This document shows positions 52,251 to 63,840 of a stretch of DNA of 64,000 bases, piece by piece. Source of the DNA: Sycon ciliatum (Eukaryota; Porifera; Calcarea; Leucosolenida; Sycettidae). The translations under genes and the position numbers were made by a program. The notes beneath the pieces were generated by a model, which was not told where the DNA came from, did not search any database, and saw only the letters and a program-made list of their open reading frames with translations. Where the stretch lies: contig NC_088646.1 of NCBI RefSeq assembly GCF_964019385.1, forward strand, positions 3,229,525 to 3,293,524, written 5' to 3'. How positions within the stretch are numbered: the stretch's first letter is position 1; every line of letters starts with the position of its first letter.

Positions 52251-52387
52251 ATGGACACCCCATGAATGCAATTAATTTTTATAAATCATTTAATGTACAT
52301 GGACCGGATACCGTTCATCGCAGAATGGAGTGTCAGTACCAATCTATAATCAGATTGAACAATAAGAGGACGGAAAAATTATTTTAA
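52251..52387 (+). CDS. probable last exon of the PINK1-like gene
   Basis: The 55-bp segment 52196-52250 begins GTGAGA and ends in a pyrimidine-rich TGTATTTCAG. Removing it joins phase 1 to phase 1 and adds DGHPMNAINFYKSFN and about 30 more residues to a TAA at 52385. If it is not spliced, the frame stops at 52273. The short intron is plausible for a compact-intron animal, but the AT-rich exon is not strongly coding. Confidence 0.45.
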
Positions 52388-52439
52388 CTCTGAGTTTCAC
52401 GCACTAAGCGATCGTCAGAAAACAGTGTTTCGGCTTCGA

Positions 52440-53033
52440 AGGCAGATTTGGGCACCTGAAGGCCCAAGCTGCGTTGCGTGCGCGTTGTGCGAGTACTGGG
52501 ACGCTCTAGAAGGGCTTGCAGTACATTGCTTGCCCGACCATTCGAGCAACGCCAGATCATAACAAGGTTATTTTGCTTGTGGAGCTCTTCGATGCCATAC
52601 AGCTGCAGACGAGTAAGCAGAGGCTGGGCGCTTGTGCGAGGTGGCAGGCCGAATACGGCGCATGCCGCACGGTTTGCTGGACCCGTAGAGCAAATCTGGC
52701 ATCACAACGTATTTCACGTACTATTCTCTGGACCTTCTTGTAAGGTAACGGCGGGCTTTCCAGAGTGCTACCACCTTCTGCGAGACGTTCTTTATAGCAT
52801 TGGTAATGTGTTCGTCAAATCGAACGTGCTCGTCTATCGTGATGCTCAGGTACCTCGCATTGGGGGACTACTGGTAGCGAGTTTCCACAGCATTTGGCAG
52901 AAATGTCTTGGCCGGAAATTCCCTGGACATGGCTTTTCCTAGTGTTCAGGATTAGATTCCGTTCCTGGAGGTGGTTAGCAATCTCGGTTGTAGACTTTGT
53001 GAGAATGTGCGATACTTCATCAGTGGCGTGCAC
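52440..53033 (-). mobile_element. LINE fragment, 3' part, minus strand
   Basis: The minus strand reads TDEVSHILTKSTTEIANHLQ, ERNLILNTRKSHV and further degraded sequence, the region after the active site of a LINE reverse transcriptase. It is probably one element with 54285-55150, split by the 53034-54278 insertion. Confidence 0.6.
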
Positions 53034-54278
53034 CGAGTCTTGAAAGGGGGGTTTCTAGAGTTGGTAAATTTTTTTGGGGGACCCACTGTATAATATTATT
53101 ATTGTATTTGTGCGCATCCCCCGAACATCCCGTCGGAGATAACGGCGAGGGCTAGGCCTAGGGAGGAGGGAGGGGGGGACTCAAGATCAGGGGTGCAGGG
53201 CACCAATGAATACTGGTGCTGATGAGATGCTGGGCTCGTCCGACTGCTATCATCAGATCATGCCGGCACAAACGCGTCTAAGAGGGAACCAGGTACAGAG
53301 GTAGAAAAGACAGAAATAAGAGTAATGAGGAATGGAGGGAGGGGACGATGTTGCATGAAAATGTTGGTACATGTATAACCGGTAACAGGATAAAACGGGT
53401 TACCTTTTACATACCAGCACTTGAAAAAGCATTTGCAAAGAGGGTGCAAAAGTCAATGTACTCGTATACAATGACATGTTTGTCATATTGAACACGTAAC
53501 AGTTTGATAGGCCTAGCCGCCCAGGCTACACTACAGTCTATAAGACTAGTAATATCACTATGTCTATGGTACTTCACTAGTCCACTCCAGGCATGTTTGT
53601 TTCATCAAAACACTGCTTACATTCGACGGATCTTTCTTTCTGTTCTTATGACGAAGTTTTCAGCATTGTGCATGTGTTGGCAATGTTCCACATGATTTCA
53701 ATAAAGAGTTATGGGCCTTGGTTCGATGGAAGCTTGCGGAAGAAAAGCGAAGCTCCGCGTCCTTGAGTCGCGGCCGGAGCCAAGCTTCGTTCTGAAGCAG
53801 CGCAAGTGGATCATGGACTGGGCGCACATTTTTACGTCTTCCAGTCGACAACGTTTTTGACGAACATCTCTGCTGCGCACATGAGCGAGAAAGAAAGGCT
53901 GTGGAGATCTTTATTTGAGTCAACAGTTTGGAACGAGATATCGTCAATCATATCCTTGAACTGACTTGCATCGCGCGTGCTTTACTCAAATTTCGAGACA
54001 GAACGGATTTCTTGAACGTCATCGCCAATCCAGGAGCGAACCAGATCTAGAGATCGATCTCTCTGTCGCTACTCTCCACTGAAGAAGGAGAGAATAATGT
54101 ATTTTGAACTGCATGCAAAGCAACTCTCTCTCTCACTTCGAAATAAGGACATAGTCACTGTACTGTAAACTGCCCGTCGATCGACGCGTATGCAGGATAA
54201 CCAATCCAGTAGGCACGATTTTCCTTTGGCAAGATTGCCCGAAAAAAGGTGGTTTCCAGACACCAAAAAACTCATACG
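53034..54278. mobile_element. unclassified ~1.25-kb insertion in a LINE
   Basis: Sequence between the two LINE halves, flanked on both sides by GTGCAC (53028-53033 and 54279-54284). That hexamer may be a target duplication, although it is itself palindromic. No clear terminal repeats and no recognised protein. A CAATAAAG polyadenylation-like site lies near 53699. Confidence 0.45.
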
Positions 54279-55150
54279 GTGCACGCGCCTGCTTCATGGC
54301 AATCAGGGTGGCTGAACGGGAGAGCAATATCGTCAGCAAACTGTACTGAGAGAGACGGGCTGACAACGGTAGGCACATGCCTGGTGTACAGGTAGATGTT
54401 GAAAGGCACGGGTCCCAGAACGGAACCCTGCGGGAACATGTGCCACAGACACCGACGGATCCAGCGATTTGCACTTGTTGGGTGCGTCCTTCGAGGTAGT
54501 CTGCAAACCATTGGAGTGCAGTGCCATGAAGACCAACTTCGAAAAGATCGAGTAAAAGAATGTCATGCTTTTTTCCGAAAGCCTTCGACATGTCCAGCAA
54601 ACACACACCCGGTGACTGGCTAGTCGTGCGTCCTTTGCATTGAGAATGTTCTGCGTCAGGAGTACCAAAGCGTCTTCAGTGCAGTGGTTTGTTCGATATG
54701 CAAATTGTGTGGTCGGCAGCACGTCGTTTGCCGCGAGGAACCTCACAAGCTGGCAATGGACTATCTTTTCAAGCAGCTTCGCAACGATTGGTAATAATGA
54801 CACGGGTCTGTAATTAGTGGCAACTGTTGGGTCCCCTGCATTGTAAAGCGGCTTTACAACTTACAAGGGCGTGTTTGAACGGCATCGGTAGGCGACCAGA
54901 ATGCAAGGAGGCATTGAAGAGGTCGCATAAGTGCGGGGCAACAATATCACTGCAGGCTCGCAGCAGACGGCCAGGGATCTCGTCACTGCCTGTAGCCTTG
55001 TCAGGATTGATTGTGGCGAGTAGTCGCTGTACTGCCGGACAGGTCGTTGACAGGAGAGCTGATAGTGAGGTGCGGGTGCAGGGACCATGGGGCATCTGTA
55101 GGGTGTCCGGATGACTTGGAGTGACAATACTATTGAAGGAGCTGCTCACC
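54279..55150 (-). mobile_element. LINE fragment, 5' part of the reverse transcriptase, minus strand
   Basis: From 55149 downward the minus strand reads INPDKATGSDEIPGRLLRAC, DIVAPHLCDLFNASLHSGRL, then SLLPIVAKLLEKIVHCQLVR, FAYRTNHCTEDALVLLTQN, and at the active site VQFADDIALPFSHPD. The frames are interrupted several times, so this is an old copy. It is similar in style to the 49-kb LINE. Confidence 0.7.
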
Positions 55151-55159
55151 GCAGAAATA

Positions 55160-55637
55160 TCATGTCAACATGGGGCCTCAGCCAATGGCAACTGAATTCC
55201 TTGGATGCATGCCATCGCCAACAGTTGCGATGTGTGATCGGTATCCAACACTCCTCCCCCCCCCCCCCCCCCCCCGGTGGTCAAGAACCAGGAGCTCTAC
55301 CGGCGCACTGATGGTGACCCAATCAGCACTCTTGTCCGGGCCTCAAGGTAGAGCCTTCTGGTCCCATATCCCATATTGCTGGTAAGGATGATGAGCGGAT
55401 CCCATCACACTAGGCTATGAAGGCGCTGGGAAGTACAGAGGCAGGCCCAGGTCCACTTTGCCCTTGGTCCTCCAAAGTGACCTTGCGATGGCTGGCATTC
55501 CCCTCAAGAGTGTGCAGGATTTCGAGCAGATGAGGTGCATGGCACAGGATCGGCGCGCATGGCTGGCCGTGTACCAGGCTATTGTGCCTGGGACTGCCGC
55601 TCGAGTGATGGCCTTTGTGAACATTCTGTGAAAGTGT
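55160..55637 (+). mobile_element. LINE 3' end fragment, plus strand
   Basis: Across frames the plus strand reads WGLSQWQLNSLDACHRQQLR, CVIGIQH, then QELYRRTDGDPISTLVRAS, and later KYRGRPRSTLPLVLQSDLAM and DRRAWLAVYQAIVPGTAAR, the C-terminal region of a LINE polyprotein. A poly-C run of about 20 bases expands inside it at 55255-55275. It abuts a very long CT tract. Confidence 0.65.
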
Positions 55638-56192
<555 letters not shown>

Positions 56193-56578
56193 AATATTCT
56201 TTCTCATGAACTGAGCGCTCGCTTCAGAGCCAAAGCCGTCATTAGATTGTATGTTAATGTCGATGCCCCGGCATATTCCAGGATAATAGATGGCTCATAT
56301 CTGCAGATGGACATGCAGCCTGATACACATGTGTTGGTTCATATCTGCTGACATTGCAGCTTCGCAACATTTCGATGTGTTTCATTTTTGTATCAAGGAT
56401 CGATGTGTGCTTTTCTTTTGTTTCTTTCTTCTTCTTCTTCTTCCTGTCACTTTTTAGTCTATTTTTCACTCCCGCTCTGAACGGCCTGAGTGAAAGCTAG
56501 GGAGTCTGACTTATTCAGTCTCCCGATGCCGACACACATGGGCAATAACAATATAAATAATAATACTTTGAAGTAATG
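56193..56578. other. no gene recognised
   Basis: Short CTT microsatellite near 56427-56442. Nothing coding is convincing. Confidence 0.5.
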
Positions 56579-56912
56579 TATAGAAAAGAAAAGGACCAAG
56601 GAACCACAAGTTACGCTATAACGTCCACTAATACCACCAGTTACTAAACAATCAGCTCATGCGGTAAAATTGCACGACACTGACCGACGGTACTGACCTT
56701 CTACAACTAACTGGCTAACAGCTCTAGCACATCTTGAAGGTTGGAGTGCGCATCCAAGATGTGCTAGAGCTGTTAGCCAGTTAGCTGTAGAACGTCAGTA
56801 CCGTCGGTCAGTGTCGTGCAATTTTACCGCATGAGCTGATTGTTTAGTAACTGGTGGTATTAGTGGACGTTATAGCGTAACTTGTGGTTCCTTGGTCCTT
56901 TTCTTTTCTATA
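56579..56912. mobile_element. near-perfect hairpin with 157-bp arms
   Basis: 56579-56735 pairs with 56756-56912 almost completely (ends TATAGAAAAGAAAAGGACC and GGTCCTTTTCTTTTCTATA), leaving a 20-base loop GAAGGTTGGAGTGCGCATCC. No coding capacity. Fold-back element or recent inverted duplication. Confidence 0.92.
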
Positions 56913-58122
56913 AATTTATCCCGGGCTCTCCATCCGAGTCCAATAATAAATGTACATGTACAGTGAAATTACCTGACAAGTACAATAGTCATGCTAATTC
57001 AATAAAGAAGTTGGTTGCTCTCACACTGGAGGCCGCACTCTACGTTTTCTCTGTCAGTTTGTATCCTTGTTGATGGTTTGGCAGCATGGAGAGCACTACA
57101 TAGGTGGTGCTCTTCAGGTACAACCTTACTTAGCCTACTCAAGCACAACTCATAGGGAATGACTTTTCTCCGAAACACAGTGTATTGGGCAGGAAGTGGT
57201 GCTTTCTAGCAGGTTTGCTGAGTGGAACTGAAGGTTCGATGGACTTCTCGTGTGCTCTGTATGGCAGTCATGGGTCAGTCAAGTGTCAAGTCATGTCAGC
57301 GGGAAAGGCATGCGCTCCAATGTGGGAGCAACTAACTTCCGTATGCTATATCAAGCCTCCAATATCCAGAGCAAGTCTTCCTGATAAATTTAGAAAGCAA
57401 ACGCTCAAATTGCCAGGAGCCATATTCATAATAATTATGGGAATCTACTGTACCGCATGTCTGTTTTTCTCTCTCTATGAAATGCACTCTCTGAAAAGTA
57501 CACTGGAGAGGTCAACGATGGCCTGTAGCTGTCAGCACATGACAAACTACTACCAGATGCAAGGGAGATGGTAGATTATTTCAGGTGAAAAATCACCCCA
57601 TCAGTTTATCAGCCACACTCCTCCGTTGAGGGAAATGTCGCCGCTTCAAGTTAACCCTTGTTTGTGTACTTCTAAGAATTAAAAAAAGTCAGTAGAGGTG
57701 GATCGAGCAACAAACTATAACAAATTATCATTGCTAGTGTCAGAATTCCTGCATTTCTCCATGCTTACTGTATCTGATCCCTGTGTTTAGGTATTTCTCA
57801 GCCAATTCCTCCATGTTGGGTAAGCTACCTCTTATAGCTAGTGTTGTTGTCGTTGTCGTCGTTGTTGTTGTGGTTGTCGTCGTCTTCACTGTAGTTGCCG
57901 GTTGCGGTGTTGGTTGCGTGGGGGGGGGGGGTGGTAGTGGTGTGCGAGTACCGTTGGTCCTTTTGGGTATGTAGGGCCAAATTGGAAAGGGTGGAGCTGT
58001 GACATGTGCACGTTGTGACTTAATGAAAAAACCGGTTGTGGCAACGAACACCCTTAGGCCAGCTGCAGGGATACCTGACACTCGGCTCAGCGCTATATAG
58101 TCACACATTTCGTTCTTGCAAT
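56913..58122. other. no gene recognised
   Basis: A 129-codon open frame at 57185-57574 has one hydrophobic stretch but no ATG start and no family resemblance. A GTT/GTC microsatellite lies near 57843-57887 and a poly-G run at 57920. Confidence 0.5.
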
Positions 58123-58137
58123 TCATGGTACAAACAG

Positions 58138-59515
58138 AGCCCTGTGTAATACACGCAGGAAAGTGTCCAAGGTGATGGAGGCTATCGTCAATCGTGCCCT
58201 CAGGAAATTCCTTGAGTCAAACAATATCCTCTCCCAGAGCCAGTATGGGTTCCGCAGCAGACTTGGCACCCAGGATATCCTCACCCTGTTGAATTCGCAG
58301 TGGGGCAGGGTGGCCGCAAGCGGTGGTGCAGTAAGGGTGATCGCAGTGGATGTGGCTGGTGCGTTTGACCGTGTCTCGCACACCGGAGAGCTCCACAAGG
58401 CAGAGTGATATGGCGTAGCTGGTCACCTGCTTGGCTGGCTCCGCGACTACCTGAGCAACCGGAACCTTGCCGCAGCTGTTGGTGGGGAGCTATCTCAGCC
58501 CTACCCAGTGAGAGCTGGCGTCCCCCAGGGCAGCATCCCGGGACCGACACTGTTCATCCTGTACACAAATGACGCCGAGGACCATCTCCCTCCTGGAATG
58601 GACCTCGCAGCATATGCCGACGACACTACGCTCTTCAACTTCATCACCTCAAGAGTGTCCATACCTGGCAGCTCTGCTATCATGCAACAGGGTGTGGATG
58701 CACTGTCTCGCTGGGGCATGGAGTGGAAAATCAAGTTTGAGCCCTCCAAGACCCAAGCCATGACAATCGCACATCATCGCCAGCCTTGGCAGCTCCCGGG
58801 AACCACTTTCGACGCTCCGCCAGTCAGCGAAGCAGGCCACCTGAAGCTCCTGGGGGTCACTTTTGACTCCCAGCTGACATATGCGTAGCACATCCGCACG
58901 ATCCGCTCCAGAGCACAGCAACGCCTAGGCTTCCTGCGGAAGGTCTCTGCTATCCTAGAGCCCCCTGGCCGACTCCGAGCCTACAATGGGTTTGTCCGCC
59001 CTGTGCTGGAGTACTGTCCCCTGGTCTGGCTTGGTGCGCCACCCTCACACTTGGCCAAGCTAGACCAGATCCAGCGACAAGCCATCCACATCATCGGATC
59101 GGGCTCCTGGCTCCCTAGTCTATCTCTGCGGCGGACAGTGGCTTCGCTTGCATACTTGTACAAGCTATTCTGCCGGGATGCGGACAACCTGCTAAAGAAG
59201 ATCCTCCCCCCCCCCCACCTGGTGCCCAACGTCGACCTCAGGACATACAGCTCACCCGCGAGTCTGCTCAGCCTACGCACCCACACCAGCTATCAATTAA
59301 CCTCCCAGCACGCACGCGAAACAGCTGTCTTTGCGCATTTCCTGCCAGCGCTGTGCAGACATGGAATGCTCCGCCCCAAAGCATGCTGCTGAGACCCCCA
59401 CACCTGGAGGGCCTGCAAGCCTTTAAGTGCCGTATCCACCGTCACCTCCAGCTGCACCACTGGAGCTGGGCGACTGAGAGCCTCTAGCAGACCTCTCACA
59501 CCCACCTCAGCCATA
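58138..59515 (+). mobile_element. 5'-truncated LINE with reverse transcriptase
   Basis: The plus strand reads KVMEAIVNRALRKFLE, SQYGFRSRLGTQDILTL, VIAVDVAGAFDRV, RAGVPQGSIPGPTLFILYTN, AAYADDTTLFNF, LLGVTFDSQLTYA and QRLGFLRKVSAILE, then CPLVWLGAPPSHLAKLDQIQ to about 59392. This is the complete fingers-palm-thumb order of a non-LTR reverse transcriptase with YADD. Two in-frame stops (near 58407 and 58886) break it. A CT tract follows 200 bp after the coding end. Confidence 0.85.
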
Positions 59516-59714
59516 GTGAGACCGTGTCTTTTTCGCTAGCTTATAATCTCCCTCGCTCCATGTTGCAGCACAGTGGCTCCCTTGTCCATGTAATAGCTGG
59601 CCTACTGTAACAATTATGACTTTGCTGGCCAAATAGCTGAGGCTGCAGTCAACTCACCAATCATCTCATGTTTTCAATGTTCCTTTTATTTCACTTTAAC
59701 AATTTCACAACCTC

Positions 59715-60005
<291 letters not shown>

Positions 60006-60290
60006 CCCCCCCCCACCCACTCTCGGTGCGTCTAGGTGGCCATGAAGTCGAGACCCTAGGTCGGCGGAGCTCCCTAAACCCCACCGGATCACTGCCACGA
60101 TTCAGGTCGTGTGTGCTTCCGCTAGCTGCATCTCATGTTTGGTATTTAAGTGGTCTTTGTAAAAAATAAGAAAGTCCTACGTGGGGATTACAAGTCAAAA
60201 ATCAGAATCTTTGCTGGGTGTAAAGAAGCCTGCACGGTTCCAATCTTCCCCATTATTCTGTTATTTGTTGTACCAACTTACTTGCAACAG

Positions 60291-60356
60291 AAATCTCGCG
60301 GAACTATGCAGACTGCAGCAGGTGATGACGTCACAATCGACAAAGAAAAGCTAAAA
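60291..60356 (+). CDS. coiled-coil protein, exon 1 (or internal exon)
   Basis: A pyrimidine-rich acceptor TACTTGCAACAG ends at 60290, and the frame reads KSRGTMQTAAGDDVTIDKEK up to the donor AAA|GTAAGG after 60356, phase 0. If translation starts here, the ATG is at 60306. If the acceptor is used, the exon is internal and more of the gene lies upstream, possibly even the kinase gene. That gene, however, ends its main exon in phase 1, so another exon would be needed between them. Confidence 0.45.
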
Positions 60357-60407
60357 GTAAGGAGCCAACATGTGTGTCTGCGTGTGGGTGTAGAGTGAAT
60401 TAAATGT

Positions 60408-60500
60408 GGTGGCGCTGGCGGCAGGGTGCTTGTGTGTTCATGTCTGTGTGTGTTTGTGTGTGCGTGCGTGCGAATGTGCATGCGTGTGTGTGTTACTGCT
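60408..60500 (+). repeat. TG-rich tract in the intron after exon 1
   Basis: Imperfect TG and TGCG steps just downstream of the donor at 60357. Confidence 0.8.
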
Positions 60501-60763
60501 GCTTTGGAGGTTCAGTTTACAGACAACTCTTCTTTGTTTGCTAAGGCGGGTGTTAGTGCGGAAGCCTCCATTTCGCTGTTCAAATCGTCAAGTTGAATTT
60601 TAAGCCCCATGCTGAGCACAGAAAAAGCAAAGTTATTTGTTCCGGAAGCTGTTGATACCAAAGCGATTATCAGACAGCCTAAACCAGATCATTAATTTTG
60701 TTCATTTTTCAGGTCCTAGACCATTGCCGGTGTGTGGAGACTTCTTGCTTGATGTATATGTCG

Positions 60764-60766
60764 TCA

Positions 60767-60810
<44 letters not shown>

Positions 60811-60838
60811 TGCATGTGCGCATGTCTGCGTGTGTGAT
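60764..60838 (+). repeat. (TG)n tract directly before the coiled-coil exon
   Basis: A TG run ending in TGTGTGATATTCAG, the acceptor of the next exon. Confidence 0.95.
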
Positions 60839-60844
60839 ATTCAG

Positions 60845-61378
60845 GCTATCGGGATTGCCTTTGCTGAGCTACAGACTGTGCAAAGGAAGTGTGCCAAGTT
60901 GCAAGAGAATTCTCACGAGCTTCGAACAAATAATTCCTCGTTGTCCGAAGAATGCGAGGGCACCGAGGCTGCTTGTCAGACTCTTCGGGATACGATTGAC
61001 AGCCAGAAACAGAGAGCTGTACTAGTGGAGGGCAGTCTAGCCACGCTGCACGCACGCATAGCGGAGTACGATGGGAAACCCCGGGATGTGCTGAGCAGAG
61101 ATGCGGAAGCGATGCATTCTGACCTGCGTCGACAATGGTCTACTGGAGATGAGACAAACGTGCAGGCTGAGCATGAACTGGAGGAGGTGTATCGACTGTA
61201 CGAGCTCTGGCAAAAAGTTTGCACTGGTTGGACTTGGAGTCACCTGGATTACACTAAATGGCTCAAGCGCGTGGATAGACTAAATTCGCTGGTCAAGACG
61301 TCGCGACAGCAGCTGGAGAAATGGAAGCCGGAGATGGTCCGAATTCTGGAGGTCCTCACTGAAATGTCGGCAGCTGTG
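60845..61378 (+). CDS. coiled-coil protein, main exon
   Basis: The acceptor GATATTCAG opens a 178-codon exon in phase 0 that closes at the donor GTG|GTACGT after 61378, also phase 0. It encodes AFAELQTVQRKCAKLQENSH, a long heptad-type coiled coil, ARIAEYDGKPRDVLSRDAEA and LYELWQKVCTGWTWSHLDYT, with a Trp-rich middle and a second helical stretch ending ILEVLTEMSAAV. The part around EYDGKPRDVL---SDLRRQ is similar to KYETKPLAAVL---SDLRKR in the coiled coil of the PINK1-like protein 9 kb upstream, so the two may be paralogous or parts of one gene family. No enzyme domain is seen. Confidence 0.65.
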
Positions 61379-62491
61379 GTACGTTCTCAACTTTGTGTTG
61401 ATTTTATGAACAGTTGGCACTAGCAATGTGTTCTGACAGTGAAAAGAGCAAAGCAAAGTTCACAGAAGGGCTTTGTGATACAATGCGCGACGCCCAAGAG
61501 CGATGTAAACTTGGTTCAACTCGCAAAATGCACTTCAGAAGAAATAACTTCAAATAAGCAAAATGAAGTTGCTCTAATAACGTTATACCGAGCGTTACAA
61601 TAGCTGGGCACAACTTTTAGATCTTTTCCAGCAACTACTGTATTGACCTTTAAAATTACAAAATTTAATATTACTGCAGAACTAGTTTGGAGTTATGCAC
61701 CTCAGGTGGTAGACACACCTGGTGAAAAGGCGGTAAATACATGAGTGCAGGTCCTGTGAAAGCTACACACTCTACCCGTACCGCCAGAGATAGTTAGGTA
61801 TTATGGCAGATAGTCTTGTTCAGTGGGCTGCAAGGGGAGCTGTTGCGAAATATCCCTGACTACATGTAGAGAGATTGGAATCTCCAGACCTCCAACAAAC
61901 TGATTCCCCTCCTATATCGCTGTATAAATACCATACAAGTGCATCTTATCAGTTGCCTGAAGATTGCCACGTGGCATGAAACTACTTCAGAAGTATTAGT
62001 AACAAACCAGACACGTGGTACTCTGTGACTCGTGCATAACTACATGTACATACATGTAGATGAGAACAAGCAGTGAAACTGCAAGGAATGCCGTGACGTG
62101 CTCTCAGATATTTCCAATAGCACGGACTAAGCATGCGGGATTCTCCCAACTTGGATCCTCGTGCAAATGGACAGATGTTCTAGTTGCTGCATGTCGGCTA
62201 TCACAACTATCCCTGTGTGCTGAGACATGCCGGGAGACTCACCTTCAGGCCAGTACTGGGCTCGTGATCCTTCTTTCTCCCTACTCCACTGCTCCCGCAC
62301 TGCTTGCAAAAGCATTGGTGTAACAAACAATAGGGATACTTGTTCCAGGTCTGTGTGTATGCTGTCTTTTGGACTAGCCGATGATTATGTTTATCCCCTT
62401 TTCCGGTTTGTCTGCGTGTATGTGTGTGCCTTCTTGTCTGTGCGCGTTATATGCATTATTGTGCTTTCCCGAAAAATCGCAATGCTATCAG
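61379..62491. other. intron-like stretch
   Basis: 61700-61740 carries a diverged piece of the 6262-6693 fold-back arm (ACACACCTGGTGAAAAGGCG). At 61957-61982 CTGAAGA and GAAAC flank a perfect TGCCAC/GTGGCA stem, reminiscent of a hammerhead ribozyme core but with CUGAAGA for CUGAUGA. No exon was recognised. Confidence 0.5.
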
Positions 62492-62608
62492 AAGGATGAA
62501 AGCGCCTGCCAGTCACTACCGAAGTCAACACCAGCAGCAGCAGCAGCAGCAACAGTACCTGAAACAACGATGGAACGATTAGCAGCACTAGCAAGAGCAC
62601 TGGAGTAG
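62492..62608 (+). CDS. coiled-coil protein, probable last exon
   Basis: The acceptor AATGCTATCAG is followed in phase 0 by KDESACQSLPKSTPAAAAAA and TVPETTMERLAALARALE, then TAG at 62606. The phase fits the 61378 donor, so the three exons give a 233-residue protein if the ATG at 60306 is used. The Ala run comes from a (CAG)n microsatellite in the exon. The last helix could continue the coiled coil. Confidence 0.5.
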   Translation, partial: KDESACQSLPKSTPAAAAAATVPETTMERLAALARALE

Positions 62609-63354
62609 AATACGTCTGGTGTGTCTGTCAAGTATTTTTGTTCGTGCTGTAGTTGGATGTGCGTCCTGTGCAATGTCCTTCCAGCCGTATTCCTTTCGTT
62701 TGTATTCTTGTCTGCGTTATTCCTGGTTCGTTGTGTTATGTTTTTACTCTCCCAACCGGGTGTACAGTGGTGTATGGTCGTAGTCGGGAGCACTGTTCTC
62801 AACAGTGACAACACAGTGTGTCCCTTCGCTTTGTGCCGGACGTGACCACATGCTGGCAACCGTCCAACATATTTACATATAAGTACATGTACCAAGTCAT
62901 ACATGTACTAACCACGAAGTAAGTAAGTAAGTTGGTTGACATGCATCCGCTGCTCAGTTGCCATGAATACGAATACATTTCAAGTCATTTGTCACCAGAA
63001 ACACATACTGTAAAAGCCATAATATATAATGAAGTGCTAACTCTAACGAGTTAACGAGGAGACATCTGTCGTTAAAATAGAAATCGTTATACAGAAATCG
63101 ATACATATACTGTCCTATTGAGCGTTGAGAATGAGTGAAAATCATTACCTTTGGTACACGTAAACTAGTCAATTTTGGGAAATCGTTATATGGCCCAGAA
63201 TCTGCGAAAACCAGGCTTAGGGTGAAAATCATTTTTTTGAGAAAAATGATGTTTTGTAAAAAGGTTGTGTCGCGCGCGTGGACGATCGAGTGCAGTGAAG
63301 TGGAACCAAAGCCAAAGGCAAAGAGAATCTCGCTTGTTTGAAGAAGTAGCAGTC
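62609..63354. other. no gene recognised
   Basis: Probably 3' flank of the coiled-coil gene. Short AAGTAAGTAAGT repeat near 62919. Confidence 0.5.
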
Positions 63355-63840
63355 ATGGCAGGAAGGGTTTCAGCAGTCAGGGAAGTCAAAGTGCTTCCGG
63401 TAGAATATTCCCTGCTACTCCTCTAGTCACAGCGAAGAGTTTTTGAGCTGATCGAACGGATTCCATCTCTTACACTCAGGGATGGCGAAATTTCTGCGCT
63501 AGCTGCTGCTTGCGGAAAATGGTGAAGAAATCGTCTCCAGTTAGAGTCGTGATGGCGATAGCGAGGAGAAACTGGACGACATCGATCCAGCCAATCGAAG
63601 TACGGAGATACTAGCTGTTTCTGGGCCTCACGCAAAGGGAACACGCGCAGCAGAGCTCACACGTTTGCAGCAAGTTCACGAGGAAAAGGCTTGAAGCGCA
63701 GTGTGAAAACTGTTTTGAATTGAAGTCCTTGGCGATGAAGTGCTACTGAAGGCCAGGCGAATGAGCGAGCAGATCGAGAGGCCCCCACTCGAGACTTTCC
63801 TCGCTGGACAGCTAGCTGCAAGGGATTGTACGGCGTGCTG
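63355..63840 (+). pseudogene. possible degraded coding sequence
   Basis: Short plus-strand pieces look translated: MAGRVSAVREVKVLPVEYS, VFELIERIPSLTLRDGEISA, RAAELTRLQQVHEEKA and RRMSEQIERPPLETFLAGQL. They are in different frames with stops between them. No family is recognised; it could be a decayed gene or chance. Confidence 0.25.

Noticed and set aside
57185-57574. 129-codon open frame with one hydrophobic segment as a membrane protein
   Set aside because: It opens with TTG, has no family resemblance, and its composition is like the surrounding sequence.
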